Shown in pieces: positions 44,573 to 55,757 of a stretch of 64,000 nucleotides of DNA (position 1 is its first letter; every line of letters begins with the position of its first letter). The DNA lies in the NCBI GenBank assembly GCA_964030475.1, contig CAXIPT010000001.1:5007152-5071151 (forward strand), read 5' to 3'. The notes under the pieces were generated by a model. That model was given only the letters and a program-made list of their open reading frames with translations. It had not been told where the DNA came from and searched no databases. The position numbers and the translations under genes are program-made. The DNA is from Tethya wilhelma. Taxonomy: Eukaryota; Porifera; Demospongiae; Tethyida; Tethyidae.

Positions 44573-45918
44573 ATGTGTGTGTCTTTAGTAACTCAATTAC
44601 CTACTACTGGTAACTGTTTTTCATCATTCACTCCTGTAGGGAAGTTTGGGAGTGTGTACCTAGCAAGAGAGAAGAAGAGTAGATTTGTAGTTGCACTTAA
44701 GGTATGTAGATCATTTTCCTTCAGTGTACGTGGTGGTTGTGGCTGTTTAAGGTGTTAACCCTGCCTTTCATGTACAGGTATTGTTCAAATCTCAGCTCCA
44801 AAAGGCTTCAGTGGAGCATCAGCTTCGAAGAGAAATAGAGATACAGTCTCATCTAAGGTAGAGGTTTACAAAGTTACTATAGCAGCTACAATGGTGATTT
44901 ACTGTCTATCTTATTTCAGGCATCCTCACATTCTTCGTATGTATGGCTACTTCTATGATAGTACTCGAGTGTATCTTATCTTGGAGTATGCCCCTCGTGG
45001 TGAGCTCTATAAGGAACTAACAAAGCTCAAAAAATTTGACGAAAAACTCACAGCAACGGTAAAGGCATTTGGCCAAATGACTGTGTGCATTATGTATCTC
45101 ATTTTCCATTTTCTTGCTCTTGACACAGTACATAGCACAGCTGGCTGATGCACTGGCCTACTGCCACTCTAAGAAGGTGATCCATCGAGACATAAAACCA
45201 GAGAACCTGTTGGTCAATCTTAAGGTATGTACAACTATTAGGGTAGCAAAAATGTATGGATATATGTGCCCACATGCAGTCATCACCAGATGTCATCTTG
45301 TCATTGTATATAGGGTGATTTGAAAATAGCTGACTTTGGTTGGTCAGTTCATGCTCCCTCATCTCGACGGACCACCCTCTGTGGCACTCTTGACTACCTC
45401 CCTCCAGAGATGGTGGAGAAGAAACAACACGATGAAAAGGTATGGTCACTGTACAGTGACATGAGAGTGCCGTGTGTGTTACACACTTGTTTCTAATGAC
45501 AAAATTAATGGTGCTACTGTGTGTTGTGTTGCTGCACAGGTTGATCTGTGGGGTCTTGGTGTGTTGTGTTATGAATTTCTTGTTGGCCAGCCTCCTTTTG
45601 AAGCAAAGACAGCCCAGTTGACATATGAGAGAATATCCAGGGTGGACCTCTCCTTCCCTAGCCATGTTTCAATGGGAGCCAGGGACTTGGTGTCTAAGGT
45701 ATGTCCTTACACATACCATACTGATTGAATGCTAGACTACAAGAACTATTATACTGTATGACATTGCACCACAGCTCTTACAGCATGATCCTCACCGAAG
45801 GCTCCCACTAACAGAGGTGTTGAAGCACCCTTGGATTCTTGAGAATGCAGACCATTCCCGCCTACCAAAGCCAGTGGAATCTTCTTCCTCTGCTCATAAA
45901 TCTGGAGGTAGAGCCTGA
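43867..45918 (+). CDS. Aurora-family serine/threonine kinase (complete copy)
   Basis: Exons begin 43867-43887, 43952-44068, 44161-44371, then 44640 onward to TGA at 45916-45918. The N-terminal extension contains a KEN box (LNKENEP), a likely APC/C-Cdh1 degron. The kinase domain has [18 protein letters not shown] (Gly loop, formed across a splice junction), FVVALKVLFKSQ (catalytic Lys), [30 protein letters not shown] (DFG and the Aurora activation loop with its phospho-Thr), and DYLPPEM. It is nearly identical to animal Auroras and cannot be assigned to A or B by eye. Intron 3 starts directly in a (GT)n tract containing the n at 44450. A second copy lacking exons 1-3 lies at 49825-51094. Confidence 0.95.
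44372..44580. repeat. Two (GT)n microsatellites in Aurora intron 3, one forming the donor
   Basis: The first tract (44372-44449) begins exactly at the splice donor (AGAG|GTGTGT) and ends in a gap. The second lies at 44539-44580. Confidence 0.9.
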
Positions 45919-46223
45919 TCTGGAATCGAAAACTCTTTTTATCAGCTATGCACTCGTGATGTTCATACAGTCCTGCTCAATAAACACGCAAGGTAGTTGT
46001 ACATGCCTAGCTCGAGCTGTGTGAGTTTTTTTTTTGTCAACGTATGTTGTGTGATTTGTGTACTTACCAACATTGTATGATAGAATACAAGTGTCTATTG
46101 TTGCTCCATTAGTTAATACCTGGTCATAAATTAATACAAAAATATTCAGTGTACATAAGAGTGCTCTTATCTAAAAACAATACTATTGACATGTAACATG
46201 TTGGGTGTGAGGTATACTACAGT

Positions 46224-47734
46224 TTACATTAAGCTATAGGTGTGGGGATCATTGTACAGTACATTGAGAATCTTGGCCATAGTTGGTCGATCAGAGGGTG
46301 TTGGTTTAGTACATGAGCAGATTAAATTGTACATGATAGGCCATGCTTGTTTTACTTGATGAAGTAGCCCTCCACGGTTCTCAGTTGTGGGCATAGTCTT
46401 GGTGATAACTTCAGCTAGAAGGATGCCATAACTGAATACATCAACCTTAGGGGTTTGAGGTGGCACAGGTGCCTCAAGATCAACTGGGGGGAAAGTTTCA
46501 GGAGCAGAGTAGCAGATTGCTCCAGGTCCAGCTGTTCTGGCATCCTTTGCTTTATTTGCTGAGCCAAAATCTGACAGTTTAGCTCTGAATGTGCCACCTT
46601 GAAGACATTCAAGGAGGACATTAGGTGCACTCACATCTTGATGGATGATGGGCTCTTGGTGCTCATGGAGATAATGGAGGGCATAGGCTACATCTCGGAA
46701 GATGGGGATTCTGTTTGTTCCAAGGTCAGTGGTCTTGTAAGCATGACGAAGATCCATGTCCAGCAACTCCACCACCAGGAGTGGTGTCTCCTCCCCTCTG
46801 TCCACTTTGTCATCGATCACAGCTGCAATGAAATGAACAAGGTTGGGATGTTGAACACTAGCCATGATTTGAATCTCCCTCTTCATCAGTCGGATGGTGT
46901 AAGGCTGACCAAGAATTTCCTTGAAAGCTTTTTTTCACAGCAACTGTTTGACCTCTGAACCTTCCTTTGAAGACAGCCCCCCATCCACCTCGTCCAATCT
47001 CCCCAGTGATCTCCACCTCATCTCGAGGGACATTCCAGGAGTCCTGCTCCTGAGGGGGAATTTGTAGTTGTGTGGAGCCTTCATTGCCACCAGCTCTTGC
47101 ATTGTCAAGTTGTTGCTGTAGTTGATTTATTAGGGAACGAAGCTGCTGTTCTGTTTGAGAATGAGAGTTAATTAACTGTTGTTTCTCATCAGCTGCTGCT
47201 ATTCTCTCTTGTAATAATTGTTGCTCAGACTCTGTTCTTTGTCTTGTCAGTTGCTCTTGGACTTCTCTGGCATGATGAAGTTCAGTTGTTGTACAATCAA
47301 GCTCTTCTTGTAGCTCTTGCATATGTGAATCCTTCTGTGTGAGCTGGGAATGAAGCTGTTGTTCTATTTGAGAGTGAGAGTTGATTAACTGTTGTTTCTC
47401 TTCAGCAGCTACTGCTCTCTCTTNTGGTTTTTGGAATACGCACATACGACACTAAATAGGTCCCAATGAAAATCCGAGGGCCATGGGTACAGACAGGCCT
47501 TTCATTAAAAAAATACAAGAAATTTCAACAAATTGTCTATGCAGCTATCATTTCAAATCATAGGCAGCTAGAAGTACAAATATACTTACTTTGAGAGTCT
47601 TGAGATCCAGGAATCTGGATATATTTAAAGAACAGAAAGCGTATAATACTATTATAGCGAGCCAGAATCTGAATGCAAGACTCTCCTCCTCCATTCGCCA
47701 CTCGGGGCGTAAAAGTGATAAGTTCAAAGTCCAT
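46224..47734 (-). pseudogene. TKL-type protein kinase with coiled coil, frameshifted and gapped
   Basis: Probable first exon 47734-47590 (MDFELITFTPRVANGGG..., donor GTAAGT), then a gap (n at 47424). Next is a coiled-coil region with repeated KQQLINSHSQ units, and a kinase domain to a stop at 46224. Kinase motifs: IGRGGWGAVFKG, VAVKK, IIHQDVSAPNVLL (HQD instead of HRD), LSDFGSANKA, APETFPP, DVFSYGILLAEV. Just after VAVKK a run of seven A (plus strand 46928-46935 area) shifts the frame; six A would restore continuity into MKREIQIM. This is either a sequencing or assembly error in a homopolymer or a true inactivating mutation. It is absent from the equivalent place after the second Aurora copy. 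Confidence 0.65.
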
Positions 47735-47926
47735 GGCGGTTGCAACTGGAAAATGGGTGGGGCTAGGAATGTACTGTCTCTTCACTCTCCCAGATTCCAC
47801 ACATCCTCACCACCTAGCATTAACATCATGCAGAGCTAATGATCTGGTTAAAGTTATCGCAATCATGAAAAGGAACTAGCCAGTGATTCAATGTTACTCT
47901 GTGCTGCATGCAATCAATGCAGCCAG

Positions 47927-48780
47927 TCATGTAAACAAATGTGGTAGGTCATCATCAAAATCCTCTGAATCTACAAAATTAATACCATGGAGTTCACAAC
48001 CTCCATCACATGGTGTTTTTTGAGCACCACTGTTCTGGTCCTTTGGTGATTGTTTTGTGCTAATTCTTTTGTTAATTACATGTGATGGATGTTGAACACT
48101 GTCACCATGTTCCTTCAATTTTGAAAAGAATCTGAAAAAAATTGAAATATAACAATACAATGGTTCTGCTTGTGACTTGTGGCAAGGACACTATGTATTT
48201 ACCTTTCAACTCTTTGAACATTCTCTTGCAATTTTGAATTGGCTAGATCAACTAAATGTTGGAGATACTGTAAGAAAAAATGATCATAATAATTATATAA
48301 ACAAGCACTATAATAATGGCATATTGCAAAACTTGAAAGTTTCACCTCTTTACTGACTAAGAGAGACCCATTGAGTGAAACTGGTACTTCCAGTGAATGA
48401 GTGCTCCTGATAGCCTGTATTGTAGGCTAGGAGATGAGTCAAAGTCTTATGTACATGAATTCTGATTCAAACTAACCAACATAATCTTTCCCTTCTTGCC
48501 AAACGAAATACCAGAATTACGAAAACCAGCACCCACTGCAATTTGTAACTGTTAGTAACAATAGTGTCATGACTTCTGAAGTTTATAGTGTGCACATGTA
48601 CAATAGCAAGATACTATACTCACAGTTTGTTGTGCATATTCCATAGTCTGGCACATCAAATGGAGAATGAATGGCTCAAACTTAAAGAAAGTGTATCCAC
48701 TAGAAGATACATCTTCACTCAGAGCAGACACCTGGTATATGAAATAGAGCCTAGCAATAATCTAACAATCAGCATGGTAT
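47927..48780 (-). CDS. TYW3: TYW3, 3' exons only (copy A)
   Basis: Exons matching the last four of copy B, with stop at 47927. They encode the region equivalent to VSALSEDVSSSGYTFFKFEP, AGFRNSGISFGKKGKIM and the acidic end DDDLPHLFT. Introns are also close to those of copy B, with scattered substitutions. Upstream of 48800 the similarity stops at a repeat insertion, and exons 1-2 are not adjacent. I interpret it as the 3' half of one allele whose 5' half is at 55345-55691. Confidence 0.7.
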
Positions 48781-48800
48781 AAAGCTGTAACATGTCACAT

Positions 48801-49791
48801 CATATTATAAGCAAAGTTTTGTCCGTCCGTGTGTCCGTCCGTCCGTCCGTCCGTGTGTTACGGAGGGTCACCGGAAGTGATGTGACCTCGAACTAAAAGC
48901 TGCTTTTTTTTCTGGACTGTGGAGAATACAAGCTAGGAAAAGAGTGTCTAGAAAGCTGGCTTAGACAGTGCTAGCCTAGGATAAAACAACAAGCAATATA
49001 AGTATGGCTAGCTGTTTTTGAGATCGCTGACAAGGCTTACCAGTGGTATCTGTATCCAAAAAAGAAGCGGGCTACGGGAGCCAATCTTCACAAATGAAGC
49101 GTAACGAGGTGAGAACACTCACTCCTAGAAGTCTGCTTCTCTGTCGTTGTACACGAAACACAGCTACCCAGATAACGTAGTCTGGTGCCCAGACCCTTTC
49201 TGCTAATTAGTAGGCGGGACAGGAAGGGGGAGGAGGAAGAAAGGAAAGAAAGGGTCTGGCAACAACGTAGCTCTGCCGCGGATCGACGTCTAAATTTTAG
49301 ACGTCGGCAAGATCAAAGAGGTAGAAATAGTGTCAACCGCGATTGACTATGATGTGGTTTGTTGTAAAATTTGAACAAAGCAAGCTCCAACTGTATATGA
49401 AGCAATAGCAAGAACTTTTTTGGTCTTGACGCTCAGAAGAACGAACAAAGAAGACTCCTAGTGAAAATTTTGGTGGTGTAAAAGACTTTTTTTACTTCCT
49501 ACTGGTTTTGCGAGGTAATTTTGTATCAAAAGTACCTAGAAAGTTAGCTTATTTAGTGCTAGGACTGCTAGGATAAGAAATTAAAGGCTCCCGAGTATGG
49601 CTGACTGACTGTTCAAGCTTTGAAATCGCTGACAAGACCTGCAGGCATCAGCGTAACTAAACAAAGAAGCATGCACGATAGGCGAGCAAATCTTTCACAA
49701 AAAGCGTAGCAAGGAGAGAACATTTGCTTCCATATGTCTGCTTCTCTATCGCTGTATAATAAGTTCAACAGCAAGCCAAACTTCGAGGAGC
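48801..49791. mobile_element. Left part of an insertion in TYW3 (repeat element, ends at gap)
   Basis: Starts after ATATTATAA (48801-48809) with GCAAAGTTTTGTCC and a (GTCC)n tract at about 48822-48856. Inside there are two diverged tandem units (about 48890-49160 and 49480-49770, sharing TCGCTGACAAG and GTCTGCTTCTCT). A segment at 49171-49245 is inverted at 53921-53999. No ORF or transposase is visible. The right part probably lies at 53921-55346. Confidence 0.55.
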
Positions 49792-49824
49792 NTGGTGACT
49801 GTTATTCATCATTCATTCCTGTAG

Positions 49825-51094
49825 GGAAGTTTGGAAGTGTGTACCTAGCAAGAGAGAAGAAGAGTAGATTTGTAGTTGCACTTAAGGTATGCGATCATTT
49901 TCCTTCAGTGTACGTGGTGGTTGTGGCTGTTTAAGGTGTTAACCCTGCCTTTCATGTACAGGTATTGTTCAAATCTCAGCTCCAAAAGGCTTCAGTGGAG
50001 CATCAGCTTCGAAGAGAAATAGAGATACAGTCTCATCTCAGGTAGAGGTTTACAAAGTTACTATAGCAGCTACAATGGTGATTTACCTTCCATCTTACTT
50101 CAGGCATCCTCACATTCTTCGTATGTATGGCTACTTCTATGATAGTACTCGAGTGTATCTTATCTTGGAGTATGCCCCTCGTGGTGAGCTCTATAAGGAA
50201 CTAACAAAGCTCAAAAAATTTGACGAAAAACTCACAGCAACGGTAAAGGCATTTGGCCAAATGACTGTGTGCATTATGTATCTCATTTTCCATTTTCTTG
50301 CTCTTGACACAGTACATAGCACAGCTGGCTGATGCACTGGCCTACTGCCACTCTAAGAAGGTGATCCATCGAGACATAAAACCAGAGAACCTGTTGGTCA
50401 ATCTTAAGGTATGTACAACTATTAGGGTAGCAAAAGTGTATGGATATATGTGCCCACATGCATGCAGTCATCACCAGATGTCATCTTGTCATTGTATATA
50501 GGGTGATTTGAAAATAGCTGACTTTGGTTGGTCAGTTCATGCTCCCTCATCTCGACGGACCACCCTCTGTGGCACTCTTGACTACCTCCCTCCAGAGATG
50601 GTGGAGAAGAAACAACACGATGAAAAGGTATGGTCACTGTACAGTGACATGAGAGTGCCTTGTGTGTTATGTACATGTTTCCAATAACAAAATTAATGCT
50701 GCTACTGTGTGTTGTGTTGCTGCACAGGTTGACCTGTGGGGTCTTGGTGTGCTGTGTTATGAATTTCTTGTTGGCCAGCCTCCTTTTGAAGCAAAGACAG
50801 CCCAGTTGACATATGAGAGAATATCCAGGGTGGACCTCTCCTTCCCTAGCCATGTTTCAATGGGAGCCAGGGACTTGGTGTCTAAGGTATACTCCTACAC
50901 ATACCATACTGATTGAATACTAGACTATTATACTGTATGACATTGCACCACAGCTCTTACAGCATGATCCTCACCGAAGGCTCCCACTAACAGAGGTGTT
51001 GAAGCACCCTTGGATTCTTGAGAATGCAGACCATTCCCGCCTACCAAAGCCAGCAGAATCTTCTTCTGCTCAGAAATCTGGAGGCAGAGCCTGA
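49825..51094 (+). CDS. Aurora kinase, second copy lacking exons 1-3
   Basis: Exons 4 onward of Aurora repeated almost base for base, introns included, starting in intron 3 just after the n at 49792 (intron text GTTATTCATCATTCATTCCT, then GGAAGTTTGGAAGTG). It encodes [12 protein letters not shown] to the end, with small differences such as [13 protein letters not shown]. There are no promoter or N-terminal exons. It is best explained as the other haplotype placed in tandem by the assembler; a true partial duplication is possible. Confidence 0.75.
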
Positions 51095-51289
51095 TCTGGA
51101 ATTGAAAACTCTTTTTATCAGCTATGCACTCGTGATGTTCACACAGTACTGCTCAATAAACATGTGAGGTAGTTGTACATGCCTAGCTCGAGCTGTGTGA
51201 GTTTTTTTTTTGTCAACGTATGTTGTGTGATTTGTGTACCTACATGTATAATAGGATACAAGTGTCTATTGTTGCTCATTAGTATAATA

Positions 51290-52336
51290 CTCATCACTAT
51301 TGTATCTAGCCAAAAAGAGACATTTATTGTACATAAAACAAACAGATTGAAAAACCATAATTACACCATCAGTAAAATCATGCCACTATTGGATGGCATG
51401 CCACCAGAGTATGAATTGTTGATGGCAAGAACTCTTGTTGATGGTGACCTCATGCTCATCAGCTCAATGCATTACATTACCTCATCTGCATCTGCTGCAT
51501 GCACGCTATAGAGCGTTTTCATATGACGTCAGTAGTGTACAGATCAATATGTCATCTTTGGTTCATGACAGTGTTGTTTTAGTTAACCCTCAAAACCCTT
51601 AGTTAGTTATTGATTAGTTTTTAAACTCCACGAAAAAATTTAGTTTAGTTAACTAAGTGTAAAAAAGGCCTAACTATGAGGGTTTTAGTTTAGTTAACTA
51701 ACTAAAATTAGGTGTTTTGGGCATTTTTAGACTTAGTTTAGTTACTATTTTGACTAACTCTTTATGATTTAGTTTTAGTTAGTTCAAAAAAGGCCATTTT
51801 TGCTAAAACTATATAAAGGGTTTTTAGTCGGCACCGGAAATATCCTATAGTGGATTTTGAAGTGGTTGACATTTTGATTCATAATGGATTAAGTGGTTTG
51901 CCTTCAAAGAAGCTTTTTAAGTTAGCTTTTATAGACTTTCGCACTACTGTAAAATTCTTATAAACAAACACTCCTATGTTGCCTGCAACATTAGCATTTT
52001 CATTTCTGGGTGAATTCTGGGCGATAGAGCTTGAGAGGTACCTGCTGGCATACCATGAAGGGGTGTGGTTGAGTTATGATGTAGACAAGTGACTGAAAAT
52101 GTGGTTAATACTTAGTATAATTATATGTATCACTTCTGCTTGATGAAATCAGCAAACCAACATTTTGGTTCTGATTGCACTCAAAATTTGTAAGATTATG
52201 AGCTCTTGACCCTTTTGTGACGCTTTCCATTTAATCTAATTGTTACAAATTAACCGTATGCATGACGCATGTCTATGAAAGTAGCAATTACTAGAGTAGC
52301 AAGCTGAGAATGTGCAACAATGCAGGCCTCTTAATG
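51290..52336. other. Spacer between Aurora copy 2 and TYW3 copy B, with TTAGTTAACTAA-rich repeat
   Basis: About 1 kb with no gene I can support. 51590-51800 is built of repeated TTAGTT/AACTAA words in both orientations and is low in complexity. This spacer differs from 46100-47900, where the TKL kinase lies. Confidence 0.45.
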
Positions 52337-53635
52337 TCATGTAAAAAGATGCGATAGGTCATCATCAGAATAATCTGTATCAATCGCTACAATGTCATGG
52401 AAATCACAATCTCTAGTTTGCAGTAGTGTTTTTTGAGTACCACTGTTCAGATCATTTGGTGATTGTTTTGTGCTAATTCTTTTCCGCTTGTCATGTACAT
52501 GTGTTGGATGTTGAACACTGTCATTATGTTCCTTCAATTTTGAAAAGAATCTGAAGAAATTGAAATAAGACAATACTATGGTTCTTTTGCTTGTAACTTG
52601 TGGCAAGAACACAGTTACACTATAGCCCCGTTTACACGCACCACTCTAAAATGACAATTGGTAGTGTTTCCATGACACTTCTAAATGGGGCTTATGTATT
52701 TACCTTTCAACTCTCTGAATATTCTCTTGCAATTTTGAATTGGCAAGATCAACTAAATGTTGGAGATACTGTAAGGAAAAATTGATTATATAAACAAGCA
52801 CCATAATAATAGTATTGCAAAACTTGACCTCTTTGCTAACTAAGAGAGACCCATTGAATGAGACTGGTACTTCCAGCGAATGAGTGCTCCTGATGGCCTG
52901 TATTGTAGGCTAGGAGATGAGTCAAAGTCTTATGTACATGCATTATGATTCAAACTAACCAACATAATCTTTCCCTTCTTGCCAAACGAAATACCAGAAT
53001 TACGAAAACCAGCACCCACTGCAATTTGTAACTGTTAGCAACAATAGTCTCGTGACTTCTGAAGTTTATAGTGTGCACATGTACAAAAGCAAGATACTAT
53101 ACTCACAGTTTGTTGTGCATATTCCATAGTCTGGCACATCAAATGGAGAATGAACGGCTCAAACTTAAAGAAAGTGTATCCACTAGAAGATACATCTTCA
53201 CTCAGAGCAGACACCTGGTATACCAAATAGAGCCTAGCAATAATCTAACAATCAGCATGGTATAAAGCTGTAACATGTCTCTTAATAATATTAAATCTTA
53301 CAAGTTGACTGCATGAAATGGAGTCATGAGATACAAGCAACCATTTACATTCTTTTTTTCTTATTTTGTCATCCTGCAAAACAAAAAAAAAGAGTAGATT
53401 TTAATTATTGTGTACAACAATAGATAATATATAGACAATGCACTGTCGATCACACCTCACAAAACACTGATATCCTTCCCGAACAAGAACTGGTGGTATA
53501 GAAGGCATCAAGAGAGTTGAGGTAGTGTACAAGTGGTGCTATTGCTGCATCAACACTTCCTTTTCTACTTAGGTCCGCCTTTGATAGCACCCTGGTCTTT
53601 TCTGAAGAGAAAATATCACCTGCAACATGTGCCAT
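52337..53635 (-). CDS. TYW3: tRNA wybutosine-synthesizing protein 3 (full copy B)
   Basis: Complete multi-exon gene from ATG 53635 to stop 52337. It opens MAHVAGDIFSSEKTRVLSKA. ADLSRKGSVDAAIAPLVHYL and FYTTSSCSGRISVF match the TYW3 signature, which includes the S-x-x-S-C-S/A-G-R active-site region. CKWLLVSHE, FKFEPFILHLMC and FRNSGISFGKKGK follow, and the C-terminus is acidic (DDDLSHLFT). TYW3 is the SAM-dependent N4-methyltransferase of wybutosine synthesis on tRNA-Phe. It lies head-to-head with a metaxin start 66 bp away. Confidence 0.9.
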
Positions 53636-53701
53636 TTCAGAAATTAGGGTCTCTCTATTTATGCGAACAAGGTATGTAGTATGTAATATCCAACTACAAG
53701 C

Positions 53702-53919
53702 ATGGCATACTCAAAGGTTCTGATAGAAATTCATCCTGGAGATGAATACGTTGCTTCAGTGGATCCAGAATGCTTGCAAGTACTGGTAAGTATTTCCAAC
53801 CAACTCTTATGTTCGCTCTATCTATAGTTTTATCTGCTCTGTGCAGACATATGTGAAGCTGACCAATGTGACTGTGTCCTGCCGTGTGACCACTTCTTAC
53901 AACACTTGGAGGTTACCAA
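53702..53919 (+). CDS. Metaxin, first two exons only (copy B, cut by gap)
   Basis: ATG at 53702 (MAYSKVLIEIHPGDEYVAS), exon 1 to 53785, exon 2 from 53847, cut in TYNTWRLP-equivalent codons by the n at 53920. Near-identical to the start of the full gene at 55758. Probably the end of the alternative-haplotype contig. Confidence 0.75.
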
Positions 53920-53920
53920 N

Positions 53921-55346
53921 TTCCTTTCTTCCTCCTCCCCTTTCCTGTCCCGCCTACTAATTAGCAGAAAGGGTCTGGGCACCAGACTACAGATAACGAG
54001 TTTCTCTGCCAGCTGATTGCAAAAATGGCGGAAGTCGGAAAAGGGTCGTCTCAGTCTGCACTAAGACCTCACTTTTACCTAATCTGGAATTTGGCAGCTG
54101 CCACCACAAACCACAGAACATATGACGCAAGCAGGGTTTACACATGCACAGTGTTACGCGGTTTGCAATGAATATGATTATGTGTTTCTATCGTGTAGTA
54201 CATGTAGCTTTTGTAGTGCAAATTGAATGCCCACATATGACGTCACAGCTGGTACTCCTAGTGTATTTCTAAGAGTTTACAGGTGCATTTCTCTCCACTG
54301 GCAAGGTCTTATCCACACTGTGTACAGTTACTGCAATACTGGGATGTAAAAGATCACATGAACAGGAAATGAGATTTGTCAGCTTGTCCAGTCTTCTGAA
54401 GTTGACCAAGATGGCTACCTCGCTTGTACCTCGTGTGTTTGGAGAGTTTTGGTGACTGAACCAGAGAGCGTAGAAAAGCCTAGTTTGTTTCTACACTCGC
54501 TACAATGATAGAAGTAGCTGTTTTCAACAAAAAGTAAAGGAGTCCAATGGTGAATTTTTTTCTTATTGGTATCATAAAAGTGGTAATATTTATCGATTTT
54601 TGATACAGTATGTTTTCGATCATAGTAAGTCTATTGCTTTCTGTTTTCACTCGAGTGTACTCTTGGAAATAACTAACCTTCTGACAGAAGATGAGGCTTC
54701 TGCTGTATTTTGCATCACCTTGTCCAGTGAACTGAACATGGCTGTACTGCTCAGCACCCCCCAGGCGCCTACTCCTTTATTAGCAGGGGATTTGAAGTCT
54801 AGCCCAGTTTGATGGCATATATAGGTTTACAAAGTTTTAAAGAACACGATTTAACAAAAAGGAGCTTCAGAATGACTATCACAAGAAAAATATGAACATT
54901 CAAAAAACCTATAAAAACGCAGACATTTTTCTCCCTATGGTCTAATACAAACCAGACCGGATGCGCGAATCAGGTAAAATTGAGGTCTTAGTGCAGACTG
55001 GTCTGTGACGTCACGTAGTGAGTTAAATTGCTGACATGAACTGGCCAAAGCAAACAGTACTACAAAAGCAGTGCATATACACATGCAGCATTGCTTCCCT
55101 TTCCACTGGCTTATGCTTGCCAGTATTTGTGTTCATATTAAAAACTTTGTACATTGTTTCTACATAAACTAGTGATTGTTGTGTGTTGCTTCAACTGCAA
55201 AGGTTGTCCTAAGCCAACTGATTGCAGGATATTATAGCATAACAATTAAATGCTCATCAATTTTATCTATATAACTGTTAATTCTGTAAACATACATAAA
55301 CAAGGAGTGGGCGAGCGAAGCGAGCCCCACTCCTTGTATATTATAA
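53921..55346. mobile_element. Right part of the TYW3 insertion, with a nested 29 bp TIR element
   Basis: Starts at a gap and ends with a perfect hairpin around GAGCGAAGCGAG (about 55302-55336), then ATATTATAA at 55338-55346, the same 9 bp found at 48801-48809. Inside, 54052-54080 is inverted at 54972-55000 with one mismatch, bounding a ~950 bp unit. No convincing transposase ORF; the open frame at 54600-54812 has no recognisable similarity. Confidence 0.55.
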
Positions 55347-55691
55347 TTAAGACTTACAAGTTGACCGCATGAAATGGACTCATGAGATACAAGCAACCAT
55401 TTACATTCTTTTTTTCTTATTTTGTCATCCTGCAAAACAAAAAAAGAGTAGATCTTATCATTGTGTACAACAATAGATATATATAGACAATGTACTGTCG
55501 ATTGATCACACCTCACAAAACACTGATATCCTTCCCGAACAAGAACTGGTGGTATAGAAGGCATCAAGAGAGTTGAAGTAGTGTACAAGTGGTGCTATTG
55601 CTGCATCAACACTTCCTTTTCTACTTAGGTCCGCCTTTGATAGCACCCTGGTCTTTTCTGAAGAGAAAATATCACCTGCAACATGTGCCAT
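55347..55691 (-). CDS. TYW3: TYW3, 5' exons only (copy C)
   Basis: Exons 1-2 of TYW3 (ATG at 55691), near-identical to copy B including the intron, ending ECKWLLVSHESISCGQL with a GTAAGT donor at the insertion side. Head-to-head with the full metaxin gene. With copy A it would make one complete allele interrupted by the insertion in intron 2. Confidence 0.7.
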
Positions 55692-55757
55692 TTCAGCAAT
55701 TAGGGTCTCTCTATTTATGCGAACAAGGTATGTAGTGTGTAATATCCAACTACAAGC

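Noticed and set aside
49793..51094. Independent second Aurora kinase gene
   Set aside because: It begins inside an intron at an assembly gap and matches the first copy through introns; an allelic copy is a simpler explanation.
54600..54812. Possible transposase fragment in the repeat insertion
   Set aside because: The 70 aa frame has no DDE, RT or zinc-knuckle motif and no similarity I recognise.
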